A DNA stretch of 42,057 nucleotides from an uncultured Acetatifactor sp. (lineage in GTDB: Bacteria; Bacillota; Clostridia; Lachnospirales; Lachnospiraceae), in NCBI GenBank assembly GCA_910587755.1, contig CAJUNZ010000014.1, positions 1-42,057 of the forward strand. Reading direction: 5' to 3'. Position 1 is the first letter of the stretch. Each line of letters starts with the position of its first letter. Below are positions 25,889 through 32,869 of the stretch, in pieces. Made by a program: the position numbers and the translations under genes. The notes under the pieces are model-generated. The model had not been told where the DNA came from and made no database searches. It saw only the letters and a list, made by a program, of their open reading frames with translations.

Positions 25889-26365
25889 ATGAAGAAAGAA
25901 GACAGACAGCGGTTTACGCTGAGGATCAGCCAGGCGAATTCCACAGAGCTGGTGGTGATCTTATATGAGATGCTTCTGTGCTATCTGGAGGATGCAGTGG
26001 ACGCACTGCAGGCGGAGGAGACGGAGGATTTTAAGAGCGCCGTCCGAAAGGCCAGGGGATGTTTGAATGAACTGATGGAGTCCCTGAACCTGAAATACCA
26101 GCCGGCTCCGGATCTGCTCAGGCTTTATATATTCTGCATCAGGCGCCTCGCCCGGGGCGAAGTGCGCCGTGATGCGGAGCTGATTGAAGAGGTAAAGCGT
26201 GTGATTGTTCCGCTCTGTGATGCCTACAGGCAGATTGCAGAGCAGAACAGTGCAGGGCCGGTGATGGGAAATTCCCAGGTGGTATACGCCGGCCTGACTT
26301 ATGGACGAAACAGCCTAACCGAAAACATGGCTGACCAGGGCTCTAACCGGGGAATGTTTGTATGA
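25889..26365 (+). CDS. fliS: FliS-like flagellin chaperone
   Basis: All-helical protein of 158 residues. FTLRISQANSTELVVILYEMLLCYLEDA near the start has the FliS pattern (helices binding the flagellin C-terminus), followed by NELMESLNLKYQP and RLYIFCIRRLA. FliS keeps flagellin from polymerising in the cytoplasm. It lies 34 bases after flagellin, as expected. The ATG at 25889 fits GAGGG at 25878-25882 better than the ATG at 25883. The last 17 codons overlap the end of a convergent gene. The C-terminal 25 residues are longer than in most FliS proteins. Confidence 0.82.
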   Translation: MKKEDRQRFTLRISQANSTELVVILYEMLLCYLEDAVDALQAEETEDFKSAVRKARGCLNELMESLNLKYQPAPDLLRLYIFCIRRLARGEVRRDAELIEEVKRVIVPLCDAYRQIAEQNSAGPVMGNSQVVYAGLTYGRNSLTENMADQGSNRGMFV

Positions 26366-26611
26366 AGTGCCTTCCCCGGGGCCGGGATCTGCCGCCGCCA
26401 GGTCGGAGAGATGCTTGTATCTTTTTTGGAGAGAATTAATTTCATAAATGTAGCTGTCGATCAGATCGGTATCCACCGCGTTGTCGAAACCCGCATAGGC
26501 CATCTCCAGGGCCTGGCGGGTTTTTTCTATGGATTCTCTCAGGGTTACGGGTGTATAATCTTCTTCTGTTCTGTCATTGATACCATTGTTCTGGCTGAAA
26601 TACATTTTCAT
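26315..26611 (-). CDS. YaaL-like DUF2508 protein
   Basis: Protein of 98 residues whose core matches DUF2508: LRESIEKTRQALEMAYAGF, then DTDLIDSYIYEINSLQKRYK. The B. subtilis member, YaaL, is encoded just before bofA; its function is unknown. On the - strand the ATG (26609-26611) follows AAAGGA at 9 bases, so a longer reading frame upstream of it is not needed. Its 3' end overlaps the fliS 3' end by 51 bases, tail to tail. BofA lies 414 bases away on the other strand. Confidence 0.75.
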   Translation of the reverse strand: MKMYFSQNNGINDRTEEDYTPVTLRESIEKTRQALEMAYAGFDNAVDTDLIDSYIYEINSLQKRYKHLSDLAAADPGPGEGTSYKHSPVRALVSHVFG

Positions 26612-26663
26612 GGCGGTTGGTCCTTTCGTGGGGGAATGGCAATGAGGGTTACGGTAAAAGTAT

Positions 26664-26728
26664 AGGCGCCCGGCTGGGGAAATATTCCAACTTCTGGAAA
26701 TTATGCGGACACAGGGAGGCGCCTTTTT
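26664..26728 (+). terminator. Possible terminator with long structured loop
   Basis: AGGCGCC at 26664-26670 pairs with GGCGCCT at 26718-26724, followed by TTTT on the + strand. The loop contains a nested TTCCA/TGGAA hairpin (26685-26699). It could end read-through from flagellin-fliS after crossing the antisense yaaL-like gene. The long loop makes this uncertain. Confidence 0.4.
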
Positions 26729-26750
26729 ACCGAGGCCAGGTGAGGAAGCG

Positions 26751-26966
26751 GGCGTACACAGATTTAGGGGGCGGATGAAAAACCTGGCATACACAGATTT
26801 AGGGAACGGATGAAAAACCTGGCGTACACAGATTTAGGGGGCGGATGAAAAACCTGGCATACACAGATTTAGGGGCCGGATGAAAAACCTGGCGTACACA
26901 GATTTAGGGGCCGGATGAAAAGCCTGGCATCCACAGATTTAGGGGCCGGATAAAAAATCTGGCATA
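26751..26966. repeat. Six tandem copies of a 35-bp repeat
   Basis: Six units with exact 35-bp spacing start with GATTTAG at 26761, 26796, 26831, 26866, 26901 and 26936; partial units lie at both ends. The consensus contains GATGAAAAACCTGGC and TACACA. Variation is limited to a few positions (for example GGGGGC, GGAAC or GGGGCC after GATTTAG), and the last copy is the most diverged. Because 35 is not a multiple of three, no frame is kept and the array is non-coding. It fills most of the gap between the divergent yaaL-like and bofA genes (26612-27025). There are no spacers, so it is not a CRISPR array. Confidence 0.93.
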
Positions 26967-27025
26967 TTCTGGGCCTGGGGGACATAGAGTAGTGTATCAG
27001 CAGCAGTACCGAGGGTGGAGGTAAA

Positions 27026-27220
27026 ATGGAAAAAATTATTAATGTGGTCATGAGAGCAATTCTGGGCACCATTGCCATGTATTTTATCAACACGGCTCTG
27101 GCGCGGGCGGGAATCTCCCTGGGAGTGGGCATCAATACCTTTACTGTTTTGACATCGGGGATCCTTGGATTTCCTGGGCTGCTGGCCCTTTATGGAGTGG
27201 GGATCTACCGATCTTTGTAG
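27026..27220 (+). CDS. bofA: BofA-family protein
   Basis: Small membrane protein of 64 residues with two hydrophobic segments. The GVGINTFTVLTSGILGFPGLLALYG region is the BofA signature in outline. In Bacillus, BofA holds back processing of pro-sigma-K during sporulation, in a complex with SpoIVFA and SpoIVFB. Many Clostridia keep bofA homologues without the full complex, so the role here may differ. The ATG at 27026 follows GGTGGAGG. Confidence 0.85.
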   Translation: MEKIINVVMRAILGTIAMYFINTALARAGISLGVGINTFTVLTSGILGFPGLLALYGVGIYRSL

Positions 27221-27256
27221 CTTTTTACTAAAAATGATTTTTTTCTCCTTTGCCTC

Positions 27257-27285
27257 TTGAAATCCTGGAAGTCCTGGGATATAAT
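27257..27285 (+). promoter_or_regulatory. Promoter of the Tad pilus operon
   Basis: TTGAAA at 27257-27262 and a perfect TATAAT at 27280-27285 are 17 bases apart. The leader of about 110 bases has a direct repeat CAGTTATT at 27306-27313 and 27334-27341 and a small hairpin GAGGC/GCCTC (27346-27362). These could be regulatory. No known riboswitch class was recognised. Confidence 0.75.
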
Positions 27286-27405
27286 GCATACATAATATAA
27301 CAGATCAGTTATTTCATATGATTTTCAACGATTCAGTTATTCCTGGAGGCAGGTATCGCCTCAGAGTTCAAGCATTACAATAAAAAGGCAAAGGAGATGG
27401 TTTTT

Positions 27406-27900
27406 TTGGCGGCCCTGTGTGTCTTTCTGGCAGCGGCATGCGGTTTCGACTATAAGAAGAAAAGGATTCCCAACGGTCTGTTGGCTTTGGAAGCTTTATC
27501 TGGGGCGGCAGAGTGTCTGTACGGCAGCGGGTTTCCAGGGGTGTCTGTTTTTGTTGGAAAAGCGCTTCTGGTCACGGCACTGCTGTATCCTCTGTTCAGG
27601 ATTGGAACCCTGGGAGCGGGGGATGTGAAGCTTTTCGGTGTGACTGCAGGATATCTGCCTTTCGGAAAAATTCTGACTTTCTTGTTCTTTTCTCTGCTGA
27701 CTGCGGCAGTGATCTCTCTTATTAAAATGTGGAAGGAAAAAAGCTTCCGGGGGCGTGCGGCACGCCTGTGGGGGTATGGGGAAGATGTGATAAAAAACGG
27801 CAGGTGGAAGCTGTATCCTGTGGAAGAACAGGGGGCGCGGGTCTGCCTGTCAGGGCCTGTGCTCATAAGCGCACTGCTGTGCTGGGGAGGTGCCTATTGA
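27406..27900 (+). CDS. Prepilin peptidase, type A24 (TadV/CpaA-like), first copy
   Basis: Membrane aspartyl protease of about 164 residues that trims the leader from Flp-type prepilins. The catalytic aspartates are D15 in DYKKKRIPN and D73 in GAGDVKL. Several hydrophobic segments lie between and after them. The TTG at 27406 is preferred because AAGGAG (27391-27396) is 9 bases before it, while the ATG at 27397 touches that site. It opens the Tad operon and overlaps the next gene. A second, diverged peptidase gene lies at 35452. Confidence 0.88.
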   Translation: MAALCVFLAAACGFDYKKKRIPNGLLALEALSGAAECLYGSGFPGVSVFVGKALLVTALLYPLFRIGTLGAGDVKLFGVTAGYLPFGKILTFLFFSLLTAAVISLIKMWKEKSFRGRAARLWGYGEDVIKNGRWKLYPVEEQGARVCLSGPVLISALLCWGGAY

Positions 27901-28937
27901 AAGAAAAAGCAGCCGGCAGGATCATGGTGCTCTTTGACACGGAGGAAGAGTATGCGCAGCTGATGACGGATTTTTTGAACCGGCAGAGGGATCTGCCCTG
28001 GGTGCTTCATACCTATACCAATGGAGAAGACCTGGCCGGAGAAGAAAAAGGGGGGATTGACCTTCTGGTGGTGTCAGAGACAGCTTACTGCCCTAAGGTG
28101 CAGGAACTTGCTCCCGCATGTCTGGTGATCCTCAGCGAGACCGGCATTAAGAAGTGGGAGGGGCCTGTCTATGTGGACAAGTATCAGGAGGCGGAGGAAG
28201 TGCTCAGAACCCTTCTTGGCATCTATATGGATATGGGGGAAACAGGGCTGCCCAGAAGGATAAAGAACCGCAGGACAGTTTTTATCGGAAATTATTCTCC
28301 CGTCAGAAGGGCCATGCAGACTTCCTTTGCCCTCACTATGAGCCAGCTTCTGGCCAGGGAGCATTCCATACTGTATTTGAATTTTGAACACTATGCGGGC
28401 ATCTCCCAGCTTCTGCCTGATATGCAGACGCTGGATCTTGCGGACCTGCTCTATTTTCTCAACGCTGATATGGACAGATTCAGGCTGAGGCTGCAGACCA
28501 TACTGCAGCACAAAGGGGGGCTGGACTATGTTCCTCCCATGAGGACAGGGCAGAACCTGCTGTCCGTAACCAGGGAGGAGTGGATGGGGCTGCTGCAGAA
28601 GCTGGAGGATTTGGGAGAGTATGAGTATGTGATATTGGATCTGAGCGAGAGCATGCAGGGATTGTTTGACATTCTCAGAAAATGTGCCAGGATATACACC
28701 CTTACCAGGGAGGACAGAATTGCCAGAGGTAAGCTGCTTCAGTACGAGCAGGTGCTTGCCCTGTATGAATACAAAGACCTGTTGGACAAGACCAGGAGGC
28801 TGAGCCTGTCCCACATCCGCAGACTGCCGGAGGAGCTGGAACAGCTCACAAAGGGGGATCTGGCGGAGCTGGTAAAAGGACTGTTGAGGGAACTGAAGGA
28901 AAAGGAAGGGGAAGAAGAGTGGAATACACAGAACTGA
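27897..28937 (+). CDS. TadZ/CpaE-like MinD-related protein without a P-loop
   Basis: Protein of 346 residues with a receiver-like N-terminal half (about 10-120) and a ParA/MinD-like C-terminal half. TVFIGNYSPVRRAMQTSFA sits where the deviant Walker A loop should be, but the lysines and glycines are missing; a later strand EYVILDLSESMQG fits the Walker B/switch II position. TadZ proteins place the pilus machine at its site in the cell, and some members are atypical ATPases. The TTG start overlaps the upstream stop and follows GGGGAGG. The tadA start overlaps its end. Confidence 0.72.
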   Translation: MKEKAAGRIMVLFDTEEEYAQLMTDFLNRQRDLPWVLHTYTNGEDLAGEEKGGIDLLVVSETAYCPKVQELAPACLVILSETGIKKWEGPVYVDKYQEAEEVLRTLLGIYMDMGETGLPRRIKNRRTVFIGNYSPVRRAMQTSFALTMSQLLAREHSILYLNFEHYAGISQLLPDMQTLDLADLLYFLNADMDRFRLRLQTILQHKGGLDYVPPMRTGQNLLSVTREEWMGLLQKLEDLGEYEYVILDLSESMQGLFDILRKCARIYTLTREDRIARGKLLQYEQVLALYEYKDLLDKTRRLSLSHIRRLPEELEQLTKGDLAELVKGLLRELKEKEGEEEWNTQN

Positions 28938-30136
28938 AGAGAGAACTGCGCCGCAGGGTCCAGGAGAGTATGGATTATCGGAAGGATCTCACGGACAGGG
29001 AGGTGGAGGACACCATAGACGAAGTGATGCTGGAATACAGTGGCATGCTGATCTGCCCGGTGGATGCCAGAAGGAGTCTGAGGAAAGAACTTTTTGACTC
29101 CCTGCGCAGACTGGACATTCTACAGATATTTGTGGAGGACAGCTCGGTGACAGAGATTATGATCAATGGCAAGGATCATATTTTCATAGAACAGGACGGG
29201 GGACTGCGGGAGCTGGATGTGGGCTTTGAGTCCGAGGAAAAGCTCCAGGATGTGATTCAGCAGATTGTGGCAGGGTGCAACCGGGTGGTGAACGAGGCAT
29301 CTCCCATTGTGGATGCCAGGCTTCCCAACGGCGCAAGGGTGAACATTGTCATGAGTCCCATCGCCATCAACGGTCCCATTGTCACAATCAGGCGGTTTCC
29401 CGATAAACCCATCACCATGGAATGGCTGGTCAGGACAGGTTCGCTCACCCTGGAAGCCGCAGAGTATCTGGAGAAACTGGTCAGGGCAAAATATAACATT
29501 TTTATCAGCGGAGGAACCGCCAGCGGGAAAACCACGTTTATGAACGCGCTCTCCCATTTTATCAGCCCGGAGGAAAGGGTCATCACCATAGAGGACAGTG
29601 CGGAACTGCAGCTGCAGGGTCTGCCCAATCTGGTGCGCCTGGAGACACGCAACAGCAATGTGGAGGGCTGCCGGGAAATTACTATCCGGGAGCTGATACG
29701 CTCCAGTCTTCGCATGAGGCCGGACAGAATTATTGTGGGAGAGGTAAGGGGGCCGGAGGCTTTTGATATGCTCCAGTGCCTGAACACCGGTCATGACGGG
29801 AGCATGTCCACAGGGCACGCCAACAGCGGCAGGGACATGCTTGCCAGACTTGAGAATATGGTGCTGATGGGAATGGACCTGCCCCTGGGGGCCATACGGC
29901 AGCAGATCGCCTCGGGAGTGGATATTTTTGTCCACTTGGGAAGGCTTCGGGACAGATCCAGACGAGTGCTGGAGATCACAGAGGTGGCGGGCTGTCAGGC
30001 AGGGGAAGTGACCCTGAATCCCTTGTTTGGATTTGTGCAGAAGGGGGAGGACGGGGAGGGGAAGGTCATGGGGAGACTTGAGAGGAAGGGGGAGATCACA
30101 AATGGATATAAACTCACCGCGGCGGGATTATCATAA
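28919..30136 (+). CDS. tadA: Tad pilus assembly ATPase TadA/CpaF
   Basis: Secretion ATPase of 405 residues that powers Flp pilus assembly. An N-terminal helical domain is followed by the RecA-like core: Walker A GGTASGKTT with K204, the Asp box around VITIEDSAELQ, Walker B RPDRIIVGEVRG and the His box TGHDGSMSTGHANS. This is the CpaF subgroup. The GTG start follows GGAAGGGG and lies inside the 3' end of the TadZ-like gene. It overlaps tadB by 35 bases, indicating coupled translation through the operon. Confidence 0.96.
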   Translation: MEYTELKRELRRRVQESMDYRKDLTDREVEDTIDEVMLEYSGMLICPVDARRSLRKELFDSLRRLDILQIFVEDSSVTEIMINGKDHIFIEQDGGLRELDVGFESEEKLQDVIQQIVAGCNRVVNEASPIVDARLPNGARVNIVMSPIAINGPIVTIRRFPDKPITMEWLVRTGSLTLEAAEYLEKLVRAKYNIFISGGTASGKTTFMNALSHFISPEERVITIEDSAELQLQGLPNLVRLETRNSNVEGCREITIRELIRSSLRMRPDRIIVGEVRGPEAFDMLQCLNTGHDGSMSTGHANSGRDMLARLENMVLMGMDLPLGAIRQQIASGVDIFVHLGRLRDRSRRVLEITEVAGCQAGEVTLNPLFGFVQKGEDGEGKVMGRLERKGEITNGYKLTAAGLS

Positions 30137-30869
30137 GTATTCCTGGGAAAAGGGGGAGAGGGTCAGGGGGATTGCCCTGTGCGCGGGACTTACAGGGATC
30201 CTTGCCTTTTTCTTTTACAGGAGCCTTCTGGCGGCGGTGCCCCTTTCTGCCGCAGGGGTATATGCTTTTGGTCAGATGGGCAGGAAGAAGGCGGAACAGG
30301 CCAGGGAGGAACTGTCCGCTCAGTTTCGGGAGTGCATTCTGGCCGTGGCAACCTCTCTGCAGGCGGGGTATTCTGCAGAGAATGCATTTCTGGAGTGCAG
30401 ACAGGACATGGGAATGCTGTATGGGGAGAACGCACTGATATGCAGGGAACTGGGCTTTATCGCCAGGGGGCTGGGGATAAACATTCCACTGGAGGAGCTT
30501 CTGGAGGATGTGGCGGCCAGAAGCTGCAGTGAGGACATTGCTCTGTTTGTCCAGATATTTGCTCTTGCCAAAAGGAGCGGGGGCAATATGGCGGAGATAA
30601 TCAGGAACAGTGCGGACCGAATCGGGAGGAGGATTGAACTGCGGCAGGAGGTGAAATCCCTCCTGGGAGGGAGGCAGATGGAGCTGGGAATCATGAAGGG
30701 AATGCCCTTTGGGATTCTGCTCTATATCAGCCTGGGCAGTCAGGGATACTTTGACGCGCTCTATCACAACCTGGCAGGGGCGGCTGTGATGACAGGATGT
30801 CTGGGGGCGTATCTGGCAGCCTGTCTTATGGGGGAATATATTCTGAGGAGCATTGTGGCCGGAAGTTAA
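30102..30869 (+). CDS. tadB: Tad secretion platform protein TadB
   Basis: T2SSF-domain inner-membrane protein of 255 residues. Hydrophobic segments lie at about 22-58 and at the C-terminus (about 205-250). The cytoplasmic domain between them contains FRECILAVATSLQAGYSAENAF and LFVQIFALAKRSGGNMAEII, typical of TadB. The protein links the ATPase to the pilin and forms the platform with TadC. The ATG at 30102 follows AGGAAGGGGGA and lies within the end of tadA. Confidence 0.92.
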   Translation: MDINSPRRDYHKYSWEKGERVRGIALCAGLTGILAFFFYRSLLAAVPLSAAGVYAFGQMGRKKAEQAREELSAQFRECILAVATSLQAGYSAENAFLECRQDMGMLYGENALICRELGFIARGLGINIPLEELLEDVAARSCSEDIALFVQIFALAKRSGGNMAEIIRNSADRIGRRIELRQEVKSLLGGRQMELGIMKGMPFGILLYISLGSQGYFDALYHNLAGAAVMTGCLGAYLAACLMGEYILRSIVAGS

Positions 30870-30924
30870 GAAGGGAATATAAGGGGGAAATACTTTTACA
30901 ATTTGCGTTTAGGAGGTGGATGAT

Positions 30925-32364
30925 ATGTATTTGATCGCACTGGCAGCGGCGGGAGGCTTTTTGATTCTGCTGTACCTGGCCCGGGGAGAGGATCCGGGAC
31001 AGGAGGGTCCGGTTTTTCTGAAACCATTTCTCAAGGTGTCCCTGCATCTGTATAAAAAGCTGTGTCCCCGGTTTCCGGGCCTGTTTTCCTCGTCCCAGGT
31101 GGAAAAAGATCTCTCCGGACTTCATCCGGGAGAGCCGCCGGAGTATCTGAAGACCCAGTATTATGTGAGAAAGGCGGCTTTGAGTATGGGGATTGTCCTG
31201 GCAGGAACACTTTTTGGGGCGGCGGCCAGGTACAGCGCGGAGAGCGAAGTTCTTCTGGGGGAAGATGGAACTATTCCCCGGGGAGATATCCGGGATGGCG
31301 TCCGGGAAATTGTCCTTGCAGCAGAATATGGAAAGAGGCAGATAGACTTTCGGCTGCAGGTGGAGCCCCAACAGCTGTCCCCGGAGGAGACGGAAGCACT
31401 CTTTGACTCCCTTCTGGAGGAGCTGCCGGAGTACATTCGGGGAGAGAACAGCAGCCTGCAGGAGGTGAGAACGGATCTGGTTCTTCAGGAGAGATATGGA
31501 ACGTTTCCGGTGATCTGGGAGTGGGAGAGCAGCAGACCGGATCTTGTGGGCAGCAGCGGTTATGTGATGCCTGTGGAGCAGGCCCAGGAGGTAGTGCTCT
31601 CGGTATCCCTCTCCTATGGAGATCATACCAGGAATTCCCAGCTGAAAGTCACCCTTCTTCCCCCTGTGTATTCTGAGGAGGAGCTGCTGTATCTGGAACT
31701 GCTCCGTCTGCTTGACCGCACTCAGAAGGAGAGCAGGGGGGAGGAGACATGGCAGCTGCCGCTTGGATTGCAGGGGGAGGAGATCCGGTGGAAGCAGGTG
31801 GTGGAGGATAACAGTCTGCTGCTGTGGGCGGGAGCGCTTGGGGCTGCCATCGCCGCATACTTGTTTACGGACAGAGACTTACACGAGAAGTTGGAAAAGC
31901 GCAGGAAGAGTCTGCACAGGGAATATCCGGAGATTGTACATAAGCTTGCGCTGTTTGTGGGAGCCGGAATGACCACACGGGGGGCATTCCAGAAGATTGC
32001 CGGGGACTATGAGGCAAAGCTTGCAGCGGGAGGCAGAGCCTCCCCTGCCTATGAGGAGATGCTTTACACCTGCAGAGAACTGCGCTCGGGAGTCTCGGAG
32101 GGCAGGTCATATGAGCATTTTGGCAGGCGCACCGGACTGCAGGAATATGTCAGGCTGAGTACCCTGCTGATGCAGAATCTGAAGCGGGGAAACAGCGCTC
32201 TTCTGGAACGGCTGCGGGAGGAGGCGGACAAGGCCTGGGAGGAACAGCTGCAGCAGGGCAGACGCATGGGAGAGGAAGCGGGTACCAAGTTACTGGTGCC
32301 CATGGTGATGATGCTTGCGGTGGTGATGGTGATGATAATGGTTCCGGCATTTTCGGCAATTTAG
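30925..32364 (+). CDS. tadC: Tad secretion platform protein TadC with Ig-like extracytoplasmic insert
   Basis: T2SSF protein of 479 residues, well above the roughly 300 usual for TadC. The cytoplasmic segment after the third membrane helix has the canonical EYPEIVHKLALFVGAGMTTRGAF and a C-terminal LLVPMVMMLAVVMVMIMV helix. Between the second membrane helix (about 83-103) and the third (about 297-314) lies a 190-residue insert. Residues about 172-246 resemble the atrophied bacterial Ig-like domain: EVRTDLVL, then IWEWESSRPDLV and VVLSVSLSYGDHTRNSQLKVTLLPP. The ATG at 30925 follows AGGAGGTGG. Confidence 0.85.
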   Translation: MYLIALAAAGGFLILLYLARGEDPGQEGPVFLKPFLKVSLHLYKKLCPRFPGLFSSSQVEKDLSGLHPGEPPEYLKTQYYVRKAALSMGIVLAGTLFGAAARYSAESEVLLGEDGTIPRGDIRDGVREIVLAAEYGKRQIDFRLQVEPQQLSPEETEALFDSLLEELPEYIRGENSSLQEVRTDLVLQERYGTFPVIWEWESSRPDLVGSSGYVMPVEQAQEVVLSVSLSYGDHTRNSQLKVTLLPPVYSEEELLYLELLRLLDRTQKESRGEETWQLPLGLQGEEIRWKQVVEDNSLLLWAGALGAAIAAYLFTDRDLHEKLEKRRKSLHREYPEIVHKLALFVGAGMTTRGAFQKIAGDYEAKLAAGGRASPAYEEMLYTCRELRSGVSEGRSYEHFGRRTGLQEYVRLSTLLMQNLKRGNSALLERLREEADKAWEEQLQQGRRMGEEAGTKLLVPMVMMLAVVMVMIMVPAFSAI

Positions 32365-32499
32365 GCGGGGACAGGATCCATTGCCCGAATATATGGCAGT
32401 TCAGACTGGGCGTTGAACAGCTGCGGGAATCTGTTTTGGCGCCGGCAATGCTGTAGTTTATGTGGAAAAATCAGAAAAAATCCTATGGGAGGCAGAGGA

Positions 32500-32676
32500 A
32501 TGAACAGATTAAAGGGAATCAGGGAACTTTTGACGGAAGAGGAAGGCATGGGAACGGTGGAGATTATTTTGATCATTGTAGTGCTGGTGGGGCTGGTCAT
32601 CATTTTCAAGAACCAGATCACGGCAATCGTAAACAACATTTTCAACAAAATCACCACCCAGACCAACAAGGTCTGA
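32500..32676 (+). CDS. Flp-type (type IVb) major pilin
   Basis: Prepilin of 58 residues. A charged leader ends in EEEGMGTVEI, with cleavage expected after the glycine, leaving the +5 glutamate. A single hydrophobic helix (ILIIVVLVGLVIIF) and a short polar tail follow. This is the Flp1-like subfamily and the likely main subunit of the pilus. The ATG at 32500 follows GGGAGG and AGAGGA. It is the only Flp-size pilin in the window. The 135 bases before it show no clear promoter. Confidence 0.87.
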   Translation: MNRLKGIRELLTEEEGMGTVEIILIIVVLVGLVIIFKNQITAIVNNIFNKITTQTNKV

Positions 32677-32684
32677 AAGGTTGC

Positions 32685-32846
32685 CTAGTATACCCCCACC
32701 AATTAACCACATGTTTCACTTGTCTAAATTTCCATCTACATCGTTGTTGTCAGTCATCGTAGCCCGCTACGACTCCTTCCTCCGCCTTGCAGACTGAAAA
32801 TTTATCCTTCGCGAAACATAGTGGTAATTGTTGTGGATTATACTAG
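32685..32846. mobile_element. 162-bp MITE-like palindromic element inside the Tad operon
   Basis: Terminal inverted repeats of about 33 bases bound the element: the left end starts CTAGTATA (32685-32717, ending ATGTTTC) and the right end is its imperfect reverse complement (32813-32846). Nested inside are AAATTT/AAATTT (32726-32731 and 32798-32803) and a perfect TCGTAGC/GCTACGA stem with a CC loop (32757-32772). All share one centre near 32765, so the whole element folds into one long hairpin. It has no coding capacity and lies between the pilin gene and the ribosome binding site of the DUF5702 gene. No certain target duplication was seen. Confidence 0.7.
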
Positions 32847-32869
32847 AGTCTGCACAGGGAGGAAAAGGT

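Noticed and set aside
26751..26966. The 35-bp array as a CRISPR
   Set aside because: Units are directly joined with no unique spacers, and no cas genes are present.
27286..27396. A cyclic-di-GMP riboswitch before the Tad operon
   Set aside because: The conserved core sequences of both known classes are absent.
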